Shown here: piece by piece, positions 12,601 to 23,499 of the stretch
Numbering within the stretch: the first letter of the stretch is position 1
Layout: the number at the start of each line of letters is the position of its first letter
NCBI GenBank assembly: GCA_036571765.1
Contig: BROE01000020.1
Span: forward strand, 6,375,100-6,439,099
DNA length: 64,000 nt
Direction: 5' to 3'
Origin: Plecoglossus altivelis
Lineage: Eukaryota > Chordata > Actinopteri > Osmeriformes > Plecoglossidae
Program-made: the position numbers and the translations under genes
The notes under the pieces: generated by a model
Database searches by the model: none
The model's input: the letters and a program-made list of their open reading frames with translations, nothing else
What the model was told of the DNA's origin: nothing

Positions 12601-15600
12601 TAAACATTGGTGTTCCAACAGCTCTCCATCGAGCTTGTTTAATCTTTAAACTAATGTCTTTATACTAATGTCGAGGCAGCGACACCAACCTAAACTATCC
12701 ATATTATCTCAGTCGAATATGTTCTGCTTCGGTACCTAGTTTCTAAACAGGTACATGTTATCCCCGTAATATGTTTTCTACACTTGCGAGACCAGAATAA
12801 ACAAGAGCCTCGATCTATGTAAGCGAATAGATCTCGTGGTCAAGCCTGTCATCATGCGAGCCCCTCCGCGTAAAGTATACAACATCTTAGCGTGGACCTG
12901 TACCATTCCACAACACGTGCTTGCCCTCACTACCATCTTCTCCTCTAGGAGGCGTCTCCTCTCAGTGCCCCAGTATCATCTCCATCTTCTAAATCTCTCT
13001 CACCATCCCGAGCGACCACACATAACTCACTTTACCTTTCCGACCACATACTGATCTTGATACCGATGGAACAGATATACAATCTTCACAACATAGAGGT
13101 AGTTAGAACATTCTAGATGTACTACAGATGTGATTTGTGCACGAATCAAAACATTGGTACGCGTTTGCTTTGTTATTGACTGGGCTCATTCAAATTTCTG
13201 TACGCATTCTTCACAAGGGGAACCATGGGAGCCCCGTCCCGACACAGTCCTCACTGTCGTCGCTTGGTCAATAAAGCCTTGAATGTAGATCCCGCTGACA
13301 TAGGTAGATATCTAAAACGTCATCTAACATGATATCTAAATCTGCTAGCCATGATTTTCAAATGAGTGATACAAGTTCCAAATCGATATGCAATCCAGAT
13401 GCAATGAGTGTACACTAACACGCTTATACAGCTAATCCTATCTGCGCACGAACCTGATATACTACTGTGTAAGTCTGATCGATGAACTTCAGGTGAGGCA
13501 CGTAATCACAGTGTATTCGTCTCCGTAATGCGCTGAAGATCCGAAGCGCCTGACTTCTTTGTTCTGCACCTTGTCTACTGCGATTGCGTCTGGCTGAGGT
13601 CACAGACATATCTCGAGGTGTGTATAGTAGAATGTCTCGTCTCCTTCTTATCCACTCATGCGTAAAACCGTCCAAGTGTGACTCTTTATGAAGTTGCTGG
13701 AGCGAGCCCTGATCGTGAGTGGTGGCACACTAACCACCAGATACGCAGCTTCTGACTACAGAGAGTGAGAGGCTGCTTCCTCCGGCGAAGTTCATCGGGC
13801 TCTTGAGGACATGCTCGATGACCTGACCTACCTTCCGGCATCCCGTCCGCACCGCCTCTCAGCGGTGATGGTGGACCTGGCCACCCAGCTGCTGCTCAGT
13901 ACCTTACTTACCGCGCTTCCTGCCACCAACACCATCATACGCGCGCTGCGTCCACCAACGGACGAGCCGGCTAGCGCTGCTTAGTATCTTGGTCGAGGGC
14001 TTTCCGCGTGATTACGAGAGCCCGATCGCACACTCAGGTGGCCGCGACTTCATTATCGACACTCTATCCGCGCGTGCACGGCCTCATCCACTCCGCCACA
14101 GAGTTGCCATTGTTTGCCTCGAGGCGAGGAGCGCGCACTGCACCTTGCGGATCCCACTCCTCTTAGAACCTTCAATGGGCGTTAGAATGTGAACAAGGTC
14201 GGTTTTGCTGTATTCTTGCTGTCTTATGATCAGTGTATCGACGCTTCGGTATCCACCGCAACTCTGGCCGCTGGTGATACCAGCGCATCTCTTAAAGTGT
14301 CAGATATCCGGCAAGTCCTGGCCTGACAAGCGATCAGTGCAAAGCCAAGACCACACCTTGTGACATCCGTCCCATCGTCCAGTCCTCCAGTCGTTCCGGT
14401 CCATGCGCTGAGGATTGCGAACGGAGATGTCCACACAATATGCGCTGGAGACTGTCTGTAGCTCCATGTGTGCGAAGCCAGACTACGTCAACCTGCCACG
14501 TGTTCCGAGTCCACTGGATAGTTCAACCTCTGGAGTCCAAGACTAGTGACAGGGAATGTGGACTAAAACACTAGAACTCATGGCCGAGTACGCACAGGAA
14601 GGAATGCACCATGATCTGGAATGTACAACAATCCAGACATTCTTGCCAACTAATGAACCCTTGCATGGATACACCATACTAGCAATCGGATGTCCTAAAT
14701 GAGAACTATGTCGCTTACGTGATGGCTGATCCCCGTAAGGTGCGTCGCTGTCATCCTGCGTTCGATATCCTACCACCATGTTCCTTCACCGCGTTATGCA
14801 TCACCGGAGAGGATGCAGTCTTGTGCCTGGTGTCTCTGTAGTCTGCGGTCTTCCCATGTGCCATTCCCATCCAGACCGGCAAGCCAGCCCGAGAGTAGGA
14901 TATGTATCTAGCTTCTGCTCTTCGCATTAGAGAGAAGGACCCGGCTTCGCAGGCGTGACGAGGGTGTAGAGAAAATCTCCTGTTCCGGACATATCTGTCG
15001 GTACCTGAAACTCCCAGCGTCCAGACGCGTCCGACTCCACGGCGCGCGCGATATATTGCATCCTGCCTAGACCACGCCTGTGCGATGCTCGTTATAGACC
15101 CTCGAAATGGTTCCAGCCCAGCTCACTTGCGTCTGACCCGTCAGATTGTGATACACAGCTGTTCTCTCAGAAAGTCTGTTCACTGGAGGCTCCAGCAGCC
15201 CTGAATACTCTTCGTTTGGGATGGCACGTGTCCCGATAGAGGACCGCCTCCTCCGAGTCTTGTCTGGAGTAGCACATCTCCCCAAGGAGCATGCCATGAC
15301 AGGGTTTCCAAGCCTGACGAGGAGTCATACTTGTTGCCCTTGCTGCAGGCTCTTCCACATGGGAATACCACTAGTCGGAGGATGCTACTACGGCTCTGGG
15401 TTTGCCTGCACCACCGTTTGACAGATTTGGTGAACAACATTTCTTCCTATCCAAAATGCGCCTACCAGATTAACTCCCATTGCTTTGTGGGCTGAAGCGG
15501 ACTCTATCTAGAAGCCAAGCCGTTACATCCTGACCGTGTCTCCCGCAGCAGCGTTTGAGCTAGTCTCAGTCCACATGGAACACCTGTGGCGCCATTCAAA

Positions 15601-17290
15601 GAACACTACCAGACGTCCACGCTGCTCATGGTGGTTGGAACGGCTCTCCATCCGCTACTGCTAATCTGGCCCTGTGCCCTCGGCTGGCTAACCAACGATC
15701 ACCATTCCGCGCATGATGTAGGTCCCATATGTGAATTCTCGTATCATAACGGGCGAGTAGGGAGTTATATGCTTTCGTTTGCTGCGTACTCTCGGCTATT
15801 GCGCGCGTAGACTCTAGACTAAAGGCTTCCTGTATGAAAGATAGTTCGAATCCGGACTGTAAGCACTCTCTAACTTACTCACGTGGTCTGGAGCAGGGCT
15901 GTATGGCGCCTAGTAAAACATAGATCGTCTAATTCGTCCAAGTTAGACATGTAGTTCCTTCCAACGCACCAGTCGACAATGCGATTTCAGTGTGAGAAAA
16001 GAAAACAAAACAGTCCCTGCCGTCTACTTCCAACAACCCTGCTGGTCAGCCACCCTCCGTCTCTGAGATAGCCCGTGCTACCCACGTGAACCAATCACTC
16101 TCACTAGGCTCTGATTACCCCACTTCTGAAAAACCCAGCACTTTGCGGAAAAAGTCCTGACACCGTATGATATCAGCTCCTTGTCCGACTGTGCGCAGCA
16201 GAAATTAGCATGTGCCAGTAGTTGAATAATCCATATTGAACGACACCTGTTTCGTCTCTACTTACGCTCCATAAGCATCTATAACCAGATCGATCCTGTA
16301 TCTAGCAAAAAGTAAGTCAGTTAACTTGATACGAGGATCTAAGACATGTAGTGGCACTGAATGAGATATCAGAGAGAGAGCCCATCATGTATATCTAATA
16401 TTTTTAAACCCATTCTACACTCTTCCTAACCATCCAAAGGCCTATAGGTTGAACTTGTACGCTGAAAACTTATGTATAATACTAAACAGGTCGAGCAAAC
16501 CCTATAAGCCAAACTAGGAGACGGATTCCACAAGCCGTCGTTAAAGACCCCTCAGTGTAGTTTTCTGATTCTCCTAGAGCTAAAACAAGTAAGCCTCGAA
16601 ATCAAAGTCACATTTTACACAAAGGCATCGGTCAAGGTAGAACATTATCTGGTAAAAGATCTCTGCACAACTGGATCTGTCATGATAAGAATAACTCCAG
16701 GAGATTAAAACTAATAATTACCAATGCTTGAGCAGAAGTGCCTCTCAGTTGTAAAGAGTCGCGAGGCCCCAGGCCACCTTTGTCTAAACCAAACCGTCAG
16801 ATGAAACGACAATTGAATATCCCCGACAGCATGTATCCTACCTTAAAAATTGGTGTGACTGTATTTTTCCCTCATGACCCATCTATTCCCCATCACGGCG
16901 CCTTAGGCCTCGAGCCAAGAGCACTAGTATCGGCCATTAGAATCCCATTCCCAGTCTCCAAGTCGAGTTCGTGGTGCTCATGCCGCGATTCCCTTCTGAC
17001 GGCAAAGCAGGCATGGGGCATAGGACATAGCTGAAATAGCGCGTGAGTAAGCCTTCACTATCTGTGGCTTGTGGACGTGCCTTGGTGCTTCTCCGACCCA
17101 CCTTCTCCCCTGCGCTATGTTACCCATACCCGTATTCTAACTCCCCGTGATTAGCCCTGATACGCCACGTACGTCCCTCCATCCTGTTGGATCATTAACT
17201 GACAGAAAGAGCTCTGAGAAAATTCGAATTTACAAGAGACTGAAGTACCAAAGCACGATTATTGCTTAATCCTGCATCTGATGTTAACAA
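12600..17290 (+). other. Corrupted third copy of the tandem unit (probable unpolished gap-fill)
   Basis: Recognisable pieces of tandem unit 1 occur in the correct order inside otherwise unrecognisable sequence. 13786-13901 matches 4411-4526 almost perfectly; 14008 (GTGATTACGA) matches about 4582; 14177 matches 4681; 15183 matches 5292; 15412 matches 5434; 15778 matches 5660; 17060-17100 matches about 6288-6330; 17230-17243 matches about 6380. The offset grows from 9375 to 10886, so the segment is inflated by roughly 1.5 kb. Short exact islands in heavily inserted sequence are what raw long-read consensus looks like, not what neutral decay gives. No protein should be called from this interval. 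The left border is not sharp; 12600 is approximate. Confidence 0.75.
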
Positions 17291-17718
17291 ATTTGAAGGA
17301 ATAAATTGTTTATTCTTGCTATTTTGTTGTGTGTGACTTATTACTGTGTTTATCACCTACTGGCTATGTGAGATGTGAATGAGTTCATATAAATATCAGG
17401 CCTGTACTGTGTAAAGAATATGAGCAATCCTGACACCATTGTCAGCTTTACATTCCCTGTTGTTGGACAGAAGAACAGGACACTGGCAGAATAGCATTAC
17501 AAGCACATACGTTTGTTAATGTGATCAGTGCACACCACCTAACAGGTAAACAAACTGAAGTAGCAGTCTAGAGATCTGTGAGATCAATGTTCACCGATAT
17601 AATACATAGAAAAACTCCTATGTTGCCTAGGCTTTTGTCTATGCATATTGTGCTATCAAAATTACCATACAATGCATTAAATGAATGGGGGAATCAGACA
17701 GAATATGCAACCTCCACA

Positions 17719-17949
17719 ACTTACTGTATATAACAATAACAATACACTTAAGCCACTTTAGTTACCATTTTTACTGTAAATAAGAGTGTGCACTTTACAC
17801 CATATACTTTATATTGTATTTTTTACGACCATGTTTTATTTATCCTATTTTTATTGCATGCGCCTATTTCTTTCATTCCTGTCCTAAACTGTGTGTTGCA
17901 ACAGTGGAATTTCCCCATTGTGGGACAAATAAAGGATCTCTTATCTTAA
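17719..17949 (+). mobile_element. LINE 3' tail insertion (L2-like, truncated)
   Basis: About 230 bases that are absent from the matching place in unit 1 (6829) end in AATTTCCCCATTGTGGGAC, then AATAAAGGATCT and CTTATCTTA. That tail is typical of fish non-LTR retrotransposons of the L2 group, which end in short tandem repeats rather than poly-A. No coding part is present. The target duplication is not obvious. The family name rests on memory of the tail, not on a search. Confidence 0.6.
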
Positions 17950-18001
17950 CAATGAAACCACAGCGACAGTTGCAATGTATGTGTTTCCTGGCAGTTTGAA
18001 A

Positions 18002-18075
18002 ACTACAAGTCCCGCAATGCAACCATTCTTCTTTGGAATTGGTTGTCCTACTGAATGCAGCTATTGGTTGTGCCT
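18002..18075 (+). promoter_or_regulatory. Promoter block of the snoRNA host gene (ZNF143-like site, CCAAT boxes)
   Basis: ACTACAAGTCCCGCAATGCA at 18002-18021 resembles the ZNF143/STAF element common in housekeeping and small-RNA promoters. ATTGG follows at about 18040 and 18062. It ends about 65 bases before the pyrimidine-rich likely start site. Confidence 0.6.
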
Positions 18076-18579
18076 AGGCAGACCCCACCTTATTGGTGAA
18101 TTCAACCAGATAGTATAACTCACACAGCTACACTTGGCGTTCTTTTCCTTGACGTCTTTGGCGTGAATGGTAAGTCTGAACATAAAGTTACAGCAATATG
18201 CAGATCGTTATAGTAAGTTACAGTAAGACCTGACTATCTGAACATGAACATTAAGCTTATTCTTTGTTGTATCAGTGTACTTAATGGTCTAAATAAGATC
18301 TTTAATTTGGCTGATTTAGTACTTGCAGCTGTGGACTCTAGCTAACCATGTTCCCACGTGGTTCAAGCAGCACTTTAAAGTGTTCTGCCGCTACACATGT
18401 ATTTATACTACGCTCATTCATACAATTCACAGATCCTGCAGGTGAAGGTATATTTACCAGATTTGTCACGTTGGCGTACACGCGTTAAGATTATGGTGAA
18501 TCCCAGCGCCAAGCCACGTGGGGCACAAAGTATGAAGCCGGTGAGTTCTCCAAATGCTTTCACGTATGACTCCTATGAT

Positions 18580-18664
18580 GGTGATTATGATGACTAAACT
18601 TTTTTCCCCAGCATATCGACTGTGTTGACTAACCACATATTTAAGCCAAATTTACTGAATCACC
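18580..18664 (+). ncRNA. Box C/D snoRNA 1 (SNORD12-like family)
   Basis: C box ATGATGA at 18587-18593 and D box CTGA at 18655-18658. They are closed by a perfect terminal stem, GGTGAT (18580-18585) with ATCACC (18659-18664). The interior shares TTTTTTCCCCAGCA, ATCGAC, TGTTGAC and AAGCCAAA with the two snoRNAs below. It lies wholly inside an intron of the host gene. The SNORD12 name is inferred from the host, not from a match. Confidence 0.8.
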
Positions 18665-19165
18665 AATAGTTCTTGTTTGTACATTCAACCACATCAGAAC
18701 ACACCTAACGTGTTCACATCATTCATTGTAGGCCTTTGAGCCAGACTGAAGTACTCAATGGAATCGCTGATGGACAGATTATGGTGAGTACCGAGTTAAT
18801 TACTTAAGAACCATGACCTTTGTAAAGATAAATGCCTTTTTTCCAAGACTTTGTTTGCACGTGAGTAACATGAGTATTTCACTGCATGGCTATTTTTTTT
18901 GTAGACGTGATAAATGGCGGCATCCCCACATGTGGCAGCTAAGATTGTGGCACTTGGCTTTGAATTGTGATTGTTATCCCCCCACCCTGACAACAGTTGA
19001 CTAACTCAGTAGTCACTGATCTCATCAGCCTGCTTTTTATCTTGCAGCTGTTCTCCGTCACATCAATAACCCATTGTTGGAATCCCAAGTCGGCCGTTCT
19101 CTGAAGGTACCATCCAGTTTTTTTTTATTTGAATAACAGCATGTTATCCCCTATCTGGACTGCCT

Positions 19166-19253
19166 GCTGACTGTGTGATGACTGATCTTTTTTCCCCAGC
19201 AGATCGACCCTGTTGACCTGTTTTATTTTAAGCCAAAGTAGTCTGACATCAGC
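19166..19253 (+). ncRNA. Box C/D snoRNA 2 (SNORD12-like family)
   Basis: C box GTGATGA at 19175-19181, D box CTGA at 19243-19246 and a short outer stem GCTGA/TCAGC. The core TTTTTTCCCCAGCAGATCGA, then TGTTGAC and AAGCCAAAGTA, aligns with snoRNAs 1 and 3. The TTGA after the ATCGAC element is a plausible D' box, making the bases before it the guide. Confidence 0.82.
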
Positions 19254-19440
19254 TAGGAACCACGGTAGCTTTGCCGCACTTGTAGGAATTTGCTCTCATA
19301 CCAGCTTCATCTTTTTTTGGCAGAACAGTGAGCGGGAGGGGAAAGGTATGATAACCAGAGAAGAGTGGGTGACTAAGGTATGAGCCCAGTTTTCAATCGG
19401 GGTTTCAACGGTGTTACATGAGATGACTTGACCAATGGGT

Positions 19441-19530
19441 GGTCAGTGATGAAACTTATCTTTTTTTTCCCAGCGATTCGCACCGAGTGTTGACTTGCTT
19501 GATTTCAAAGCCAAAATAAATCTGATGCAG
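19441..19530 (+). ncRNA. Box C/D snoRNA 3 (SNORD12-like family)
   Basis: C box GTGATGA at 19446-19452 and D box CTGA at 19522-19525. The interior again has TTTTTTTTCCCAGCGATTCG, GTGTTGACTTG and AAAGCCAAAATAAAT. The terminal stem is weaker than in the other two. It sits between the exons at 19324-19379 and 19621. Confidence 0.75.
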
Positions 19531-20050
19531 TCCTGTAGGGTTGATCTCCGCCGACGGGTGGTTTATGGTTGGTGGGGGTTCGATTTGAACTGCAAATACA
19601 TCTCTTTTATTTTTTCGCAGGACATGGAAGGACCTTGCGTCGCTGCTCGAGGATTCGTGGGTTGAAGTGTTTTTGAGAAAAAAAGGGATGTTGAACCAGA
19701 GGAATTTGTAGGTGTTTGAAACTCTGGGGAGGGGGGGATTTTGCGGTGGGGAAATAGGTGAATTGATAAGACAGCCCCCCCGCTTTTTTTTTTCTTTTTT
19801 TTATTTGAATGGTACATTTGCATTAAGCTGTGCAGTGTAAATACAATACTTTTGTTTTCTACCCATTTTCAGTTGTGGGGTGGCAGTGGACTTTAGCAGA
19901 ACATGGGTATGTTATAGGGGGCTGTCGCTGTGGGATTAGTTGGTGGGCCTTTATAAAATTTATTATCTGCAAGTGAAAGTTGGAGTTTGGTGGGAAAGAT
20001 TTGTAGCTTTGCTGGTGAAGATGAGTCAATTTGGCTATTGTTGCGGGGAT

Positions 20051-20056
20051 AAATAA
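20051..20056 (+). terminator. Polyadenylation signal of the snoRNA host gene
   Basis: AATAAA follows the last exon and precedes a T/GT-rich stretch (TTGTGGTTTT). Confidence 0.6.
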
Positions 20057-20139
20057 ACTAATGTGCATCAAAAAATACCATTGTGGTTTTGACTCCTGTA
20101 TTGAGTCACTCTCTTATAATGAAATATGCAGCCTAAGAG

Positions 20140-20333
20140 CAGTGGTTCCCAAGACCATGGTCCTTAGGGAACACCTGTCCTGCATGTTCTAGATGTTTCT
20201 CTGCTCCAACACACCTGATTCAAAAGAATGGGTTGTCATCCAACTGCACCGTTCATTTGAATGACATATTGGTGCAGAGACATGTCTAAAACAAGCAGGA
20301 CAGGTTCTGAGGACCAGGTTTGGGAACATCTGG
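20140..20333. mobile_element. hAT-type MITE, about 194 bp, palindromic
   Basis: Begins CAGTGGTTCCCAAG and ends in a decayed inverse (TTGGGAACATCTGG). The arms repeat inverted: AACACCTGTCCTGCATGTTC on the left against ACAAGCAGGACAGG on the right. An imperfect 8-base target duplication (CCTAAGAG / CCTAGAGT) flanks it, as expected for hAT elements. No transposase is present. It lies between the snoRNA host and the RDH10-like gene. Confidence 0.75.
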
Positions 20334-20966
20334 CCTAGAGTAAAGGCCCCAAAAAGATCTGTAGAGAGGATGACATCCTGGCAACCAGCCGGGATGGTTA
20401 TTTCTTATGCGATGTTAGTTTTATCTTTTCATTACATGAGTGGTAGGCATAGGTCTATATTTCCAAGTCACATTTTTGAAGTATGAACGGCGCTTTAAAA
20501 CAATTTGAGACCAATTCTTATTCTGAGGCCTACTAGTGGGTCCTCTTGTTTGATGTTGATATTTGATCAGCCTTGATAACTCCTTTATAATCATGGCATA
20601 TTCATACTTAATTACTGAAAACGCTATAACATGAGACCCAATCATTGCTGGTAGCCACCAGTAGAAAAGCTTTAGTCATGCTCACGAGTTTGAATGGAGT
20701 AGTCAATCCGTAGACCCTGACTGCATGCTCACGAGTTAGGTAGTCAAATCCTACTGTAATCAGACGAAAGCTTTTCAATTGGAGCCCACCAGCAGTCATC
20801 CTAATCCCATGGCTTGAAGTTACATAAAATGTCCATCCAATCCCACGTCGCGGTGAACAACAACAAACAGCTTCAGCTTGACGGTCTGCTTGATTGCGTT
20901 GACTCTGCATCCTGACCCACAAGGCTATATTACTAGATTCACAACCTGGATGTAAAATAGTGCGAC

Positions 20967-23220
20967 ATGATTGTGCTAGTAGACCTATTGATGATGCTTA
21001 TAGATTTAACAGTCTCCATCCTCAGTGCCATAGCACAGACTGTCATACGGCCGCGATTGAAGTGCATTGATGGAGAGCTCTGTCTAATAACAGGAGCCGG
21101 GGGGGCGCTTGGTCGTTTGTTCGCTCTGGAGTTCGCCAGAGAAGGGGCGCATCTTGTTCTTTGGGACTGTAATGCTGAGTCAAACGAGCAGACAGCTAAA
21201 CTTGCTCGGAAACTGGGTGTCAAGGTGCAAACCTATACCGTGGATCTTGCGCACCGGCAGAACATTTATGAGACAGCGGAGCTGGTCCGGCGCGAGGTTG
21301 GGGATGTCACTATAGTGGTAAACAATGCTGGTGTGGTAGCTGGACGGAGGCTGCTGGACTGTCCGGATGAGCTGCTGGAGAGGACTCTGTTGGTGAACTG
21401 TCATGCGCTGTTTTGGGTGAGGTTTTAAATACCACAATAACGAATTGTTGTTGCATCTTAAAAAAGAAAAGAAAGAGACATTAGAACTCAAATGCAAGTC
21501 TCGAACGAATGACGTAGGGCTCTGATTTAACGTTGCTCTGTTGAGCTGTTGAGCTGCCTGTGCTTGCTCACTGAGGTGTGACGAGAAGCGCATCAGCCTG
21601 ACAGTAAACACCACCTCAGGGCATAAAGGCAAATGTCCAGAAAGACCGATTTGTGACTTCAGCCCGACTGTGGCTTGATTTCCCCCATCGCGTTCGTTCT
21701 TAGGCACTAGAGAGACCTCCAGTCATGAATGTGACTTCCAATTAGGAATGCCATTCTCTCAAAATGATCCTCTTAGCATAACCTCAGTCTCATGTTCAAA
21801 CGAATGGAGGAGTAAGCTCCTCTTATATTTGACTTTACTGGGTGACAACTGGCCCACTCTAGCATTTACACAACCAGCTGACCTGTAGGCTTATGCATGC
21901 TTGGCTACAGATTAGAGTTGGGGAGGCACTATAGGAATCATGGATCCTTATGGTTCCCTGTATGGTTAATGACTGTGTCTGTGTGTTCCTCGTACAATAG
22001 ATGACTAAAGCCTTCCTGCCTCAGATGAAAGCTAAGAACCATGGACACATGGTGACCATAGCCAGCGCTCTGGGGCTGTTCAGCACAGCCTGTGTGGAGG
22101 TGAGGTGGGGGCACTACTACAGATGAGTATGGCCCTTACAGCATGGAGTGTATTCATGGATGATAAAACAAGTTAGTGGAATCACAGTCTCCACCTTTTC
22201 TCTTTCCCCCATGCAGGACTACTGTGCCAGTAAATATGGGGCTGTTGGTTTCCACGAGTCACTGACCCATGAGCTGCAGGTAGAGGGTTTGAATGGTATC
22301 AAGACCACTCTGGTCTGTCCTTACATCGTGGACACGGGGATGTTCGCTGGCTGCGAGATCAGGCAAGGCACCTCCGTTACTTTGGCCGCTGCGTTTTTGT
22401 ATTGGTGGCGTTTATCCAGATCCAATACAACATGTGCCATGTAGACTACATGGTCAGTTGTATGTGGACACTGCTGGGTATAGAGTTTCTGCTTAGTGTC
22501 TCTAGCTGTGTGGATGTCCAAGCTCTTAAACACAAGCGTGACCATCAGGTGTCCAGCTTACATGTTGCTCCTTCACCACCTGCTGCACACAATGTGTATT
22601 TGACCCAGGATGAAAGTGTCTGCTAAATGAATCAGCTTTGTGTGCGTGTGCGTATGTGGGTGTGTGCGCGCGCGTGTGTGTGCATGGGTGTGTGTGCGTG
22701 TGTGTGCGTGGGTGTGTGTGTGGGTGTGTGTGCGTGTGTGTGCGTGGGTGTGTGTGCGTGTGTGTGCGTGGGTGTGTGTGCGTGTGGGTGTGCGTGGGTG
22801 TGTGTGCGTGTGTGTGCCCACCGCCCTCAGGAAGGAGCTGCAGGGTCTGATTCCTCCCCTGGATCCTCTCTACACGGTGCAACAGTCCATGAACGCCATC
22901 CTGGGAGAGCAGCACATGATCTGCATCCCTCGCCTCATGTATATTCCCTTTGTCTCGCGGGCGTAAGTACGGCGTTCTCTGCCCTCTGAGCCATCACTGA
23001 CCAGAAGGACCCCACACCCCCCTCCTTGGCTGGGTCCTGCATGGCGTGTTGTGAGTCCAAGCCCTTGACCCTTTGGTAACTGTTGCTTTCCATTCACAGC
23101 CTGCTGCCATGGGAGGCCAACGTTGCAACGTATCGCTTTATGGGTGGTGACAAGTGCATGATGCCTTTCATTAAGAACGTGGAGCAGAAGACAGCCAACG
23201 GCCATGCTAAATCCTCCTAG
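20967..23220 (+). CDS. RDH10-like short-chain dehydrogenase/reductase (SDR16C family)
   Basis: Five exons, 20967-21416, 22001-22099, 22217-22362, 22831-22962 and 23100-23220, encode 315 aa. The protein has a hydrophobic N-terminal membrane segment (residues about 3-27), the cofactor motif TGAGGALGR, the NNAG motif, an active-site serine in TIASALG and the catalytic YCASK. It closely resembles RDH10, which oxidises all-trans-retinol to retinal at the ER in retinoic acid synthesis. It lacks the roughly 20-residue insertion that RDH10 carries after the first helix-strand units, so it is more likely a paralog than RDH10 itself; substrate preference is inferred. Intron 3 uses a GC donor (AG/GCAAGG at 22363) and has a TG minisatellite against its acceptor. 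AATAAA is at 23490. Confidence 0.88.
22592..22630 (+). mobile_element. SINE 3' tail remnant
   Basis: TTTGACCCAGGATGAAAGTG followed by TCTGCTAAATGAATC resembles the common fish SINE tail (TTTGGATAAAAG, CTGCTAAATGAAT) that is also seen near 57274. Only the tail is kept. Confidence 0.4.
22637..22817. repeat. TG-rich minisatellite in SDR intron 3
   Basis: Units of GCGTGTGTGTGCGTGGGTGT recur about eight times and end only about 13 bases before the 3' splice site at 22830. Reading frames over it are artefacts. Confidence 0.92.
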
Positions 23221-23489
23221 GGCTCCTTTCTGTCTGAACCAATGACTGACGTTCACAGGGACTTGACAGACCGATGCTACACACCAAACAGTTAGAATCT
23301 GATATAAGGCAGTTATCAGAAAGGAAAGTGCACGAGCTCAACACTGAGTTCTTATGTGCTTTTCTGTCACTCGGTTTGGTGCAGTGACAATTTGAGGTGT
23401 ACTTCTAAACAGGACAATCATTAGGATGTAGATATACATGTATGCTATGTTATGAAAATGAACTGTGAACATGTCTCAAGAATTTACTT

Positions 23490-23495
23490 AATAAA
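23490..23495 (+). terminator. Polyadenylation signal of the RDH10-like gene
   Basis: AATAAA, about 270 bases after the stop codon at 23220. Confidence 0.6.
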
Positions 23496-23499
23496 TAAC

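Larger units (their letters stand above)
17291..18075 (+). repeat. Clean 3' part of the third tandem unit
   Basis: From ATTTGAAGGAATAAATTG at 17291 the sequence is again nearly identical to unit 1 from 6405, including the AATAAA signal, until it diverges at about 18075 (6962 in unit 1). The one large difference is an extra block at about 17719-17949. Beyond 18075 the snoRNA host gene begins, so this marks the right edge of the array. Confidence 0.88.
18140..20075 (+). ncRNA. zfas1: snoRNA host gene, probable zfas1 ortholog
   Basis: A spliced, apparently non-coding transcript with small exons. Exon 1 starts around the pyrimidine tract TTCTTTTCCTTG (a 5'TOP-like start) and ends at 18169. Further exons fit at about 18441-18497, 18733-18781, 19048-19107, 19324-19379 and 19621-20075, all with GT-AG borders, and AATAAA is at 20051. 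The exons have no shared open frame. Three related box C/D snoRNAs lie in separate introns. One snoRNA per intron, three sister snoRNAs and a 5'TOP start match vertebrate ZFAS1, which hosts SNORD12, 12B and 12C. CSE1L is also a chromosomal neighbour in mammals. The identity is inferred from structure and synteny, because host exons are not conserved enough to recognise. Confidence 0.62.

Noticed and set aside
13424..16000. Open frames in the noisy interval
   Set aside because: The interval looks like erroneous sequence; the frames do not follow the collinear matches to tandem unit 1.
18905..18995. Possible fourth box C/D snoRNA (GTGATAA ... CTGA)
   Set aside because: The C box deviates, there is no terminal stem, and it shares none of the interior motifs of the other three.
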